Program-made: the position numbers and the translations under genes
Assembly: GCA_965153455.1 (NCBI GenBank)
Contig: OZ234495.1
Span: forward strand, 434,001 to 498,000
DNA length: 64,000 nucleotides
From: Sphagnum compactum
Lineage: Eukaryota; Bryophyta; Sphagnopsida; Sphagnales
Direction: 5' to 3'
Shown here: positions 12,246 through 23,300 of the stretch, in pieces
Layout of the letters: every line of letters starts with the position of its first letter
Position numbering within the stretch: position 1 is the first letter of the stretch
Notes under the pieces: generated by a model
The model's database searches: none
Seen by the model: the letters and a program-made list of their open reading frames with translations, nothing else
What the model was told of the DNA's origin: nothing

Positions 12246-14608
12246 TCAATCCTCCTCTGTGTCACTGAATTCATCAAGCATCTTCAGTACCTGCATGTTT
12301 ACATCAGACATATGCATGAGAAATGTCTGCAAAAGACACTTGCAGTAGGGTTGAGTAAAATCTCATTATGTAGAGATGAGACACTACAAATGGTGCGATT
12401 TACCTTATACAAAAGATTTTAGGAATCACATTTTTGCAATTATGGGTTGGGCATATGCAAGGAGAAGGGGTTACAAGGATTCTAATGCATCAGATCTAAA
12501 TTTTCCCACTGTAGATAAGCTTTTTTTGGGAAAAAACTAACCTCACTAATTTTAGGTCGCTGTTGTGGAAGGGGTTGCACACATAAGGAAGCAGCTGAGA
12601 TCATTGCTTGCATTTGAGAAACATTGTATGTGCTCCCCAACCGTGGATCCACCAGCTCATTCAGGTTCCTCTCATCCAACAATGGCCTTGCCTGTTGAAG
12701 AGTTGAGAAGGTGATATTAATACTGTGACAAAAGAACATGCTAATCCATAAAAGTATTCACTTCATCAAGTACTATTGTAACTGTGGCCCAACCTGCCAA
12801 AGAGACAAGATGAGACATTAAAACTTGAAAAATAAGCATGCTAATGGATAACAGTCTTCACTTGATCAAGTACCATTGTAACTGTGTTTTCAGTAAAATA
12901 GACATACTAATTTAAAAATCAACTGCACCCAAATCAATTTTCTCCATAGCAAGAAATCCAGGATATAAAACTAACCGATAAATGAAAGAATGAAAAAATC
13001 ATCTTTGGGATATATATAATAGTTGATATGTTCACATTATGAAACAGGAGCACATACCCAATTTTGTAGGAGTGTTCCATCAGTGGACCTTGAAAAATCT
13101 ATTGGTTTACGACCAGTGATCAGCTGCAGAAGAACCACTCCAAATGAGTAGACATCAGACTTGAAACTGAATCTCCCAGCAAGAGCATACTCAGGATCCA
13201 TATACCTGTGAACACACAAAGCAAGAACATGAATTCAGTCATCTACAAAACTTTCTTCATTTCTTTAGAGCAGATGGACAATACAACCTGTAACTAGATG
13301 ACATCAATAAACACTGGTTCATGTCTTTTCATACATTGCTTGACTTGAGCCATTAGAAATTCCAATGTTGTGAATAGGAAGAGCAAGAGGATAATTACCC
13401 GATTGTGCCAACCCACTTGCCTTCAAGGTACATTGGCCTTTTGGGAGCCCATGTTGCAACCACAAAACCTGACAACTACAATTCAAAGCCCATAATTTAG
13501 TGCTCCTCTTAGCACAACTGTGTCACAATCTGACAGGAGCGTCAACAGACTATAAAGAGCCATGACTCAGCAAACGAACATTTTGTACTGCTGACATCTT
13601 TAGACTTCTGATGATCAGCAGTTTCTGAGGAGGATCACAGACAGCTCATGTCATTGGGCTCCTTCAAAGCCATCCTACTTTCAGATCTCAAATGTAGGAA
13701 GAACCTGAGGTCGGAAGTCATGGGATAGAAGTATGTTGGAAGGCTTGACATCCCTATGAATTACAGATTGAGGACTTCCATCTTGGAGATACTCCAATGC
13801 TTTGCATATGCCTACTGCTACCTTGTACCGCACTTCCCATCCCAACACATTCTCCTCTCCTGCACATGAATGGGAAGAACAGAATCATCTGTCAGAAGCT
13901 ATCCAGATATCATTTGTCTGGTAAAAGCATACACTTAAACCTAGATTAGCTCTTTGAAGATTCTCCAACAAGATAAGGATTTCTGTGTCTGGTTCTTGTA
14001 CCATGAAGGAGATCCCGCAAAGTTTGCTGATGTAAGAAATCATAGACAAGGATCAATAGTGTATTTTCAACACAGTAGCCAATAAGTGAAACAATATTGG
14101 CATGTGCCAGACAACTGTTGATCTCCAAACCCCCAGTGAGAAGAAGCTCCTGACTTTTTGAGTCTTTGGGACACTCAATAGCCAAGAGTCTTCCATCTTT
14201 TAGCTCACCCCTGTACACATTACTGAAACCATCTTCATGCACCAAATTTCCTGCATTCCCAACACAAAATCCCTTTGAATGCTACACTCCTTAGTAGTCT
14301 GCCTTGAATGCAAAGCAGAGACTACATTGCCCTTGTCAAACCACAGTGCTGTTTGAAACAAGGGCTACCCAATAAGAATTCAACAATTTAACAAGGAACC
14401 CATAGTATTCTCCATGATCGTTATGGAACGTACTAGGAGAAAAACTGCCAGTGGCGGTGTCAAGCTTCTTGAAAGAGAATCTTCTGGGAGAGGGTCGATC
14501 AACAAAAATGCTTTGCACTTTCTGCAGGACTGCCAGATTTCTAGATGTCAAACCTTCTGTTGATGCATGTAAGACCAACCCAAGTTCACTATGATTTTGC
14601 TCATTTTT
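12246..14608 (-). CDS. RLCK-type pseudokinase unit I-2 (seven exons)
   Basis: Exons on the minus strand: 14608-14434, 14250-14002, 13859-13705, 13475-13399, 13205-13058, 12691-12542, 12290-12246. Introns have GT-AG ends and the exons join in one open frame of 332 codons plus stop. The product resembles receptor-like cytoplasmic kinases of the RLCK-VI/USP-kinase group, with GYMDPEY and [11 protein letters not shown] in the activation and F-helix parts and RPKISE-VLKML at the end. The VAIK lysine is glutamate (LLAIECPK), HRD is present ([10 protein letters not shown]), and DFG is GFV, so it is predicted to be catalytically dead. There is no ATG in exon 1, no signal peptide and no membrane segment. 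Exon 1 begins at a splice acceptor that overlaps the end of unit I-1. It could be a downstream part of a longer gene. Confidence 0.75.
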
Positions 14609-16955
14609 CTAAGTAGTTGCAACCAAAGCCTGATCTTGTGGAGTTTATTTCATTCATACATGAAGTTGCTGAATTACGAGCACGGTGCTTGACATATGTA
14701 GCATCAGCTATATACAAAGGCCTGGAGTTCCCTCCTGTACTTATACCCTCCTCCCCATCGCTGTCTTTGCGTAGCATCTTCAACACCTGCATGCTTACCA
14801 CACATTGCACACACATGCATCAGAAACACATGCAATAGCAGTGCAAGAGGGGTTGAGCAAAACTGTCATCATTCAGAGATGAGAGGAGATACAAATGGTG
14901 CAGATTCTCTTGTACAAAGGATCTCTTTTTGCAATTACTGCTTTTGGATATGCAAGGCCAAGAGGTTGAAAGGATTTTGATGCATAAGTCTAAATTTTCC
15001 TACTGTAGATGAACTTGCTTTGGGAAAGAACCGACTTGACTAATTTGAGGTCGGAGTTGTGAAGACTGTTGCACACATAATGCTGCAGCTGCAATCATTC
15101 CTTGCATTTGACAACCATTGTATGTGCTGCCCAGCTGCAGATCCACCAGCTTATCCAGGTTCCTCTCATCCAACAGCGGCCTTGCCTGTTGAAGAGTTGA
15201 GAAGGTGATGTTAATACTTTGACAAAAGAATGTGCTAATTGATAAAAGTATTCACTTCATCGAGTACTACTGTAACTGTGTTTTCAGTAAAACATAGACA
15301 CACTACGCTAGAAATCAGCTGCACAAGCATGGATCACCTACATAGCAAAGAAATCTAGGACTTAACCAGCATGGTTACAAACATCTTTGGCACACATATC
15401 ATGTTTGATGCATTTGCAGATGAAACAGCAACACATACCCAAGTGACTAAATTTCTTTCCCCTTGGGGCCTTGTTGTATCTATCGCTTTACGCCCAGTAA
15501 TCAGCTCAAGAAGAACCACTCCAAACGAATAGACATCTGTCTTGTCATTCACTCTTTGCCACATGCAGTACTCTGGATCTAAATACCTTTGAACATATAA
15601 AGCAAGAATATGAATTCAGTAATCTGCCAAAGTTTCTTCATTTTCTGGAACGAGATGGACAATGCAACTACATGACTTCATTGAACCCTAGTTTATAGCT
15701 TTTTATACTTTGGCTAACTTGGGAATTAGACAAATTTCCTATGTTACGAATGGGGGCAAGAGAATTATTACCCATCTGTGCCAACCACATCATTGCAGCG
15801 TATGTACATTGGCCTTTTGGGACCCCATTTTGCAAGCCCAAAACTTGACAACTGCAATCCACAGCAAAAAACTTCACTGCTCCGTTCATCATAACAGTGT
15901 AACAATCTGAAACTAGTGTCAACAGACCATTAAAAGCCATGACTCAGAAGAGCATTCATCATTGCCAGCATCTTTAGACTCCTGATGATGAGCAATTCTT
16001 GAGTACAATCACACGCAGCTGATGTAGATTCAGCTGATTACGTATGCCATTCTTAACCTGAGGTTGGAAGTCATGGGACAGAAAGAAGTTGGAGGGCTTG
16101 ACATTCATATGGATTACAGGCCGAGGACTTCCATCATGAAGATACACCAATGCTTTACATATGCCTACTGCTATCTTGTATCGATGTTTCCATTTTAACA
16201 CCTCCTCTCCTGCACATGAGTGGAAGGAAAAAAATCATCTGTCAAAAGGTACAGATATCAATTGTGTGGTTGTAGCATACACTTAAGGACTAGCTTTAAG
16301 CTCTTTGAAAATTGTTCCAGGAGATGGGAAGAATTTTTGCATCAGGTTCTTGTACCATGAAGGTGATCATCCAAAGTTCCTTTTGGCCAGAAACCGTAGA
16401 CAAGTATCAGATGTGCTTTTCCAACACAATAGCCAATAAGTGACACAATATTGGCATGTGATAGGCAAGTGTTCATCTCAATTTCAGTTAAAAAATGCTT
16501 CTCTTTGGTTGGCTCCTCTTGATTCAGGCACATAATAGCCACAGGTCTTCCATCTTGCAGCTCACCCCGATAGAGTTCACCCCAATCTACTCTCCTCACC
16601 CAATTTCCTGCATTCCCAACAAAAGACCCAACACATCATTACACTTCTAAGCAGTTTGCCTTCTGTGCAAAGCATGGATAATCTCACCCTTGTCAAAGTA
16701 TCCCATTGTTTTAAACAGGGGTTTATCCAACAAGAATTCAACAAGGAACTCATATGATTTTGCTTAATGGCTCTTGAACTTACCAGGAGAAAAACTGGCA
16801 GTGGCAGCCTCCAGCTCCTTGAAAGAGAATTCACAATATGGTCGATCAGCAGAAAGGCTTTGCACTTGCTGCAGCACTGACAGATTTCTAGAAGTCAAAC
16901 CTTCTGTGAATGCATCTAAGGCCAAACCAAGCTCATCAGGTTTTCGCTCATTTTT
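14601..16955 (-). CDS. RLCK-type pseudokinase unit I-1 (seven exons)
   Basis: Exons on the minus strand: 16955-16784, 16607-16356, 16209-16058, 15851-15772, 15586-15439, 15185-15036, 14786-14601. Reading them together gives 379 codons plus stop without a break. Motifs in order: [16 protein letters not shown], a worn glycine loop, VAIMCLNQ (lysine replaced by methionine), [10 protein letters not shown] (HRD replaced by HMN), LSSFGLAKW (DFG replaced by SFG), [31 protein letters not shown] and RPQISQ-VLKML. The fold is that of RLCK-VI/USP kinases; catalysis is not expected. Its last exon carries a tail ([18 protein letters not shown]) like the C-terminus of the neighbouring TKL kinase. No start codon precedes exon 1. 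The TKL stop is 30 bp upstream and in the same frame. Confidence 0.75.
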
Positions 16956-16985
16956 CTGAGTAATTGCAAACCAAACCACAAGGGG

Positions 16986-18573
16986 TTAATCTCTGGAGTT
17001 TATTTCTATCATACATGAAGTTGCTGATTTGGGAGCACGGTGATTGCTGTCATCCTCAATTACATATATAGTATCAGCTGTGTCTGCAATATCCACAGTC
17101 TGTGAGGGTTGAGAAGATTCAGGTGGTACATCCTCTCCCCTGTATGGATGCTTCAAAACCCTAGCCTTGTAATCCATCAACAGTTGCAAGATTACAGGAA
17201 ACTGGGGACGCTCTACAGCATTTGTAGCCCAACATTTCTCAACGAGTGCAGAAAGGTAATCAGGACAGTAGTCCACATCTGGTAACTGAGGCCTCACTCC
17301 GTCACGAATGCTCTGAAGAAGAGTTCCGAGTGGTTTGCCTTTGAATGGGACATCCCCAGTGAGGACCTCAAAGCAAAGCATTGAGAAACTGTACACATCC
17401 GCAGATTTTGTGTACTTCTCTCTGTTTTCCTCCACTTCAAACACCTCCGTTGCTCTCCACCGGGTTGAACCCACCATCGGTGTGGTGTACCCAGAGTCGT
17501 GCAGCTTCAGTTTTGACTCGCCAAAGTCTGTGAGTTTAGCTTGCACAGATGACGAGGAAAGTTGTCCATCTGGGCCCTCCACAACATTTATAAGAACATT
17601 GTTCGCCTTCAGATCACGGTGCATCACCGCATTCTCATGCAGGTAATTCATTGCCTCTGCAATCTGTAGCAATATGTTCATAGCTACCAGCAGTGGAAGA
17701 GGAGGTCCTTCACCAGCATTCTTCTTCTTTTCATCTAAGTATCTCCGTAGGTCCGTGCTCATGAGCTCCGAAACAATGACGGGCTGACTTTGCATGACTC
17801 CATAGCCTATGAATTGAACCACATTTGGGTGCTGGAACTTCGAAAACAGACTTGCTTCTTTCTCAGCTGCCTCCTTGTTTATGCAGTTCGTTTTCCAAAC
17901 CTTAGCAGCTGCCGTCACTCCACGGAACGTACACTTGTACACGGATCCAAATGATCCATCTCCAAGAAAATCCTTGTAAGAAATTTCAAAATCAAGTGGA
18001 AAATCTATGAGGTATGGATACTGATGATTGGAAATCTCTGCCTCCAGTTTTTCTGAAAGGTGTTTTGCAAGCTTTGCAAATTTTGAGGTAAATATTATAC
18101 CTCTTCTGTACTGTTTCATGCTAAGTATCAAGCCTTCAATGTCTCTTCGACAGGCTTGATGGACGCTTGAATCGAGAGAATCCAAGGCGGGTCCATATGT
18201 CATGTTTGTCTTCATCTGCACCAACACGTTGACACATGCAAGAAACTCTCTTAGGTGTAGAATGACCTTTTTGTCGAGCGATGCAGAATCGGAGGACGTG
18301 ATCACTGACATCCACCAATCCTTCTGGGTCCATTATGTCACCAACAGTTGGCCACACGACATGATGCCTCAATTCCACAAGAGCTGTTTTGCAAGGAAGA
18401 ACTATTGAACCATCCTCCCTGAATATATAGTTGTCAAGGTACGTGAGGGAGGCCACGTATTTATTATTAAGGAGACTGCACAAAGATTTGTTAAACTTGA
18501 CCTTTCCTAATTGCAAACTTAAAGTCCTCACCACAGCTTGACATTCCTTGTACAGATCCGTCAGGGACGCCAT
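16986..18573 (-). pseudogene. TKL kinase with DUF1221/HeLo-like N-terminus, copy 1 (frameshifted)
   Basis: Intronless. The start expected from copy 2 is the ATG at 18573 (MASLTDLYKECQ). A 2-base deletion near 18,355 relative to copy 2 breaks the frame within the N-terminal helical domain. The remaining frame, 18311-16986, has 441 codons starting MSVITSSDS and would lack about the first 90 residues. The kinase domain keeps GDGSFGSV, the AAKVWK lysine, VMHRDLKANN and LTDFGES. The APE motif reads ATE. It ends in a tail with YVIEDDSN and SATSCMIEINS. In the intact paralogue the N-terminus resembles the HeLo-like DUF1221 domain of plant MLKL proteins. An N-terminally truncated kinase from 18311 remains possible. 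Confidence 0.75.
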
Positions 18574-19260
18574 AGTGAAACAGACCGCGAAAATGAACCG
18601 TGGCAAGAGAAAGAAGACGTGAACTGGATCAAGAAACCAATGGATCAAGAAAACAACAGCTCGAGGACAACAGTTCGAGGACAGACGATCTATGTGTTTT
18701 GACCCCGTCCCAGCCGAAACTCGGGACCCTCGGGCTTATCTGTGGACTGTCAACAGAGAAACCTGCGACCCAAACTGTTTGCCAAACCCTATCAAACATC
18801 CCCAAACACGATTCCACTGTCGGATGTTCATGATGTGGGAGATTTCTTTATTTCAATCCCCGCTATTATTAGTGTACAAGGTACACGATCCCCAAGCGAA
18901 GACGAACAGATCTCTCTTCTACACAAAACCATCATGCGCTGGATCAATCCGAAACTTGCTAACTACTGACTGCTATTGTGAAACTTCCAACCTAATTCTT
19001 TTTCCTTAAGTCCCTCTTCTCCAGCGCATATACACATCCGGATCACACACACATGAACTGTGGATTGCAAGCATTCGGAGCTTGGATCTCTTCTAAATAA
19101 ATGGGACTCGAATCTGAACGCTCCGACAACATTTCCGACATGCCCTTTAGGTGTGTAACGAAGCTGCTGCGAACGAACGTATCCGCGTGAGTCGCGTGGG
19201 TGAACATAGTTGCAAGCCGCTCTTCGTTTACCGATTGTTGCTAGAGGCAGCGACCCAGTG
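18574..19260. promoter_or_regulatory. 5' flank of TKL kinase copy 1
   Basis: This flank aligns with 36,429-37,170 upstream of copy 2, so promoter sequence was duplicated with the gene. Directly before the ATG the minus-strand frame stays open and hydrophobic (HVFFLLPRFIFAVCF), as it does in copy 2, back to an ATG at 18648. No TATA box was assigned. Confidence 0.4.
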
Positions 19261-19264
19261 TTTT

Positions 19265-21310
19265 AGGTTTTCTGCAATTTCTGTTTTTTTTCTTAAAAAA
19301 GTAGCGCAAGTGGCGATCATCGGTAACAAGACTGAGCCGAAAATGACTATCAACAGTGACAAGACGGAGAAAAACATTATCCATAACAATTTATTAAGAA
19401 GTTTTTTCTTAAAAAAAACCTGCCAAACATTAATAAACCAAAACACCCAAAACAAGGGCGAGAAAAGGATACAAGATGGAAGGTCCGAAGTCCTAGCAAT
19501 TGGAAAACCTCCCAAATAGCATTTCTCAAATGCTACGGAAAATCTCCTAAGTAGCATTTTGCAAAATGTCAAGAGATTGCACAAAAGGACGTGGAATGTT
19601 GTTATAGAGTTCTGAAAGTAAGGTTTCAACTGATCAAATCCCAATATGCAGAGGGATAGGGAGGTGATTGTAGTTGTTTTGATGCCCTGTGTGATGTTCC
19701 ATAACATGATCATTGAGAACAAAGCAGCTAAAATCTAGAACTACCTTGACAAGATCAAAATCTTATGTAGTTTAAAAGAGGTCTCAAATTTTATGCATTC
19801 TTGAATGGCACAAATGCAATAAAAGATGTCAAAAAAAAATTACAAATTCAGAAATGACCTCATTGTACATTTATGAGTGATAAAAAATAACAACTCATTT
19901 TGAAATAAAATTTTGAATTTATTTTAAGTTCAAAAGTTTCATTGCATACCTCATTTTACATTCCAATGTCTATCATTTCAACTCCAAATGTATTGTCTGT
20001 AATGTAATTTTTTCTATTTTTGTGACCTCTACAGCTTTAGGAAGGTGGTTGTGTTATGTTGTTGTTTTGTAGACTTGTTCAAAGTTCTTTGCAACTTGAA
20101 ATATTCACATGCCTCCTTTCATAGAAGTTAGTTGTTAAGCATGGTGAACAATGCCATGGTTGACTCCTATTCAAGAATGATAATTTTTGTCAAAATTGTT
20201 GTTTCCATGTCTATGGTTGTGCACGCTTAAGCTCTCATGGCACAAATCTTTTAACTTTGTTAGCTTCTCAGATTCTTTCAAATCCTGTGGCTTTTTTGAT
20301 GTGTGAGTGAATTAGAGTTCATATTTTCCCAGTCAAGAGTTTTGACATCATTTGTGCTTACTTGCTCAATGCTTTTTCACTTCATGAGAGATGTCTTGAG
20401 CATGTATTGTTGCATGTCCGGACATTGTCTTGCATCTTTCAAAAATAGCCAATAGTGTATGACGGCATATGACTATGGCTTTGGGTGTTTGCTTTTGTAA
20501 AGTTCCAATTCTTTTTGCAATGTATCTGCAATAGATGTCCTAGGTTTGTTTAAGGCAATAACAAGCCCATGGCAATGGACAAACATGATTTAATTACCCT
20601 CCATTTTGTTTCCATGCTTTTTGTAGGTTTGTTTACACATGTTGGAGGTCGATTTTTATTTTAGTGTTGTTACACGTTATTCTAAATTCTTGTCAATTTT
20701 TGTCCACTACCAATTATAGGGTCTTGTGAAACATGGAGATTAAACTTGCAAACCTAGCAATCTTTTTTAGCAACCAAGTTCTTCCCTTTTTTGACTCAGT
20801 TGTATTTGTTGTTCCAAAAACTAGAATGCTTTGTTGTAGGCAACACGCCAAGTTGGAAACCTTCCACAGATGCTTCAACAAAGTTTGATGATACCATCTC
20901 TTCTTCCTCTTGATATCAAAAATGGTCAAGTACTGGTCTTGATGAGCTCTAATATGTTACATGAAAGTGATGGTGAAAACATAGATTTCTTTTCAAGCCA
21001 GGTCACTTTATTCCAGGTAGAAACATGGTGAAGTTCAAGTTTTTCGGTTTTTTCTTCTCGCCCATTAGTTTATCATTAGAGAGCCATTTGCGGTCCTATC
21101 CTGGAGATGCTCTAAGAATCTGCTTTTTTCCTGGATGTAAGGTGCCCTCCAAATACGCTAGGAAATTTCTATGTTGGTGGGACATACTTTCATGTTGGTT
21201 GAAAATTTCGTCACTTCAGACCCCATCAAGAGAATTGAAAGAGAGCTGTAGAGGACCGTTCAGAATGATTACCATTGCAAATTACGTCAGAGAAGCATTA
21301 AAACTTATAA
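19265..21310. mobile_element. PIF/Harbinger-type element relic, copy 1
   Basis: Plus-strand 19,560-19,740 keeps the end of the transposase domain (Plant_tran/DDE_Tnp_4 type): QRDREVIVVVLMPC followed by VMFHNMIIENK. On the minus strand 20,630-20,440 resembles the second protein of such elements (Myb/NAM-associated type), with ELELYKSKHPK and IHYWLFLKDA. The region aligns with 42,700-44,640. All frames are broken. Terminal repeats were not identified. Confidence 0.6.
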
Positions 21311-21409
21311 CATGAACTTTGATTGTTGCAAAAACTGTAGAAGAGGGGGAGAAGGATATGAGGAAAAAGGAGCCATAGCGATGACGATGCAGAATGGCAA
21401 CATTGAAGC

Positions 21410-21710
21410 AAAATCAGCTGCAGTACCAGAAGTAGCAAAGCTGCTGCCATTACCTGCTTCACTTGTTTCTATCACAACCAGTACATCTCTCTGCTCAAGG
21501 TGCTGCCATTACCAGTCACTTACCCCTATCGCAGTCATTCCATCTGACTATGCTACTTTCCTGCAGCAGGTTTTCATTTTCTTCATCAAGTTTACTTGGT
21601 CAAAGTGCCATCCATCTTGAACTGCCTTATATACTCTAGAGAGATGGGCTAACAAAGTGGTCATAAGTTAATAGGAGTAAATTCTTTGTTATACTGGGTG
21701 ATGTACAAGT
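21410..21710. repeat. junction repeat shared with 2935-3235 and 44.75-45.19 kb
   Basis: A 300-base segment present three times. It marks the right end of unit 1, and at 2935 it lies inside unit 1. At 21,710 it is joined directly to a SET exon fragment. Confidence 0.75.
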
Positions 21711-21714
21711 GATG

Positions 21715-22010
21715 TGGAGGAAAAGATCTGTTTGCATCTCTTCTCTGTTCCCAACCATCTATCCATCTGCATTTCCCCTGCTTGCCCACTGCCTCCATCA
21801 CCACTCCAGATCATGCCTCACTTCTAACTACAACACAAGGTCATTGTCAGATTCCAATTCCTTCAACCAGCCAAGGACCAGTACCAATTTCGTCTTCCTC
21901 TTTCTTCTCCTCCTTATCATCTTTGTCAGCGTTTTGCTCAGTTTCTTCTTCCTCAGTGGGAGTTGGGTTGACTGAGGTTTGGTTGAGGTTAAATCAAAAG
22001 CTCAAATGAC
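21715..22010 (+). pseudogene. SET gene exon 1 fragment, second copy
   Basis: Near-identical to 8005-8295: same TTPDHASLLTTTQGHC frame and serine-rich run, same break after LTEVWLRLNQ. It has no SET domain. Confidence 0.8.
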
Positions 22011-22019
22011 AAGGTGACT

Positions 22020-22500
22020 GGTTTGGATGCTTCAAAAAAATAGCCACCGACAGTTGGCAGATTGTACAAAATTGAGGATGATCTACAGCATTTGTGGCCC
22101 AGCATTTCTCAATGAGCACAGAAAAGTTACAAGGACAATAGTCCACATCTGGTAAACCCCAGTCTCACTCTGTCACAAATGCGCTGAAGAACATTTGTTG
22201 GGACCTTCCCATTGAGTACCTCAAAGAAAATAATTGCAAAGCTATACACACCTGATGATTTTGTGTCCTTGTCTCTGTTCTCCGCATCTTCAAATACCTC
22301 AGGTGCCCTCCACCTGGTTTGTACCCACCAACGGTATGGTTGTACCCCAAGCTGTGCAGCTTCAGTTTTGTCAGGCAACAGTGTTGGAGTTTAACTTGCA
22401 CAGATGACAAGGAAAAGTGCGCATTCTGATCCTCCACAATATTTAGAAGAACATTGCTCACTTTCGAGTCACGGTGCATCACCCAACTCTCATCCAGTTC
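22020..22500 (-). pseudogene. TKL kinase pseudogene P3
   Basis: C-lobe fragment nearly identical to P2 and P4, from the C-terminal end to just before the HRD segment (WVMHRDSKVSN). The homology ends near 22,493, before the place where P1, P2, P4 and P5 carry the hairpin. Confidence 0.8.
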
Positions 22501-22780
22501 CAATTGTTTAGTTTCTGATTTCGCTTGTTGGCAAAATTTCATTTCGCCAGTAAAAGAAGGCTATTATTATTAATTCGCACCTTAAAGTTGCGTTTTTGCT
22601 ACCACCAATTTCTAAGGGCTGAGAGTTTGACCTAATCAAGCAGAAAGCGCTTCCTCTGCCTTGTGCAAGAGTGTAGAGAAGAAGCTTATGGTGTGAAGCT
22701 CCTTGATCCGATCCTCAAGCTTTCCTTCTGCAGATTGAAATCAGCCTGGCAGCACCTTCGTTGATGGCTCTTCCTTCCAG
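22500..22780. other. no gene recognised
   Basis: Unique sequence in the window with only short frames. Confidence 0.5.
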
Positions 22781-23300
22781 GGTCGACACATTGAGATCCA
22801 CCCAGAAACGAGCCAAAGTTTGCTATCCCTACATTCTTGGGTCATATGGAGTCCGCTGTAGAAACAATTCCAGTATAACTGATGAAGGATTCATTAAGGC
22901 TTCAGCATGCTAACCTTCTTGTGTTTTCAATTTTGTATGTTGTATATCTATCATCCTTATGCATGTCATTTAAAGGGCACAGCCATTCTGCCAGGAGCCG
23001 CTTCTTGTCGTTGGCTCTGCGCTTCAGGGTACAGTACTCTAGAGACATTGTGATGCACTCAGAAAGAAATAGGCAAAGCTTGGTATCCCTACAGTCTAGG
23101 GTCAATGTGGAGTCCACTAAATAAGCATTTCCAGCATAACTGAAGGATGAACTTGAGCTTCACTATGCTAGCTGACCACCATGTGTTTCTAAGTGTTTCT
23201 AAGTTAGTATGTTGAATATGTATCATCTTTATGGATGTCATTTATAGGGCAGAGCCATTATGCGACGAGCTGCTTGTTGTCGTTGTTGGTTCATCAATTC
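22780..23300. repeat. two direct copies of about 260 bp at the start of unit 2
   Basis: The words AAAG(T/C)TTG(C/G)TATCCCTACA and ATGTCATTTA(A/T)AGGGCA recur with a spacing near 260 bases. The second copy runs into the start of the SET block at 23,250. Confidence 0.65.

Noticed and set aside
16970-17010. A 51-60 base intron from GTATGA to the RLCK acceptor joining TKL and RLCK
   Set aside because: The donor-like GTATGA is kept at all four junctions, but the intron would be very short for a plant and the join gives an immediate TAA.
19228-19722. 164-residue hydrophobic minus-strand frame that looks like a membrane protein
   Set aside because: It lies across T-rich low-complexity sequence and antisense to the transposase relic; the matching region in unit 2 does not keep it.
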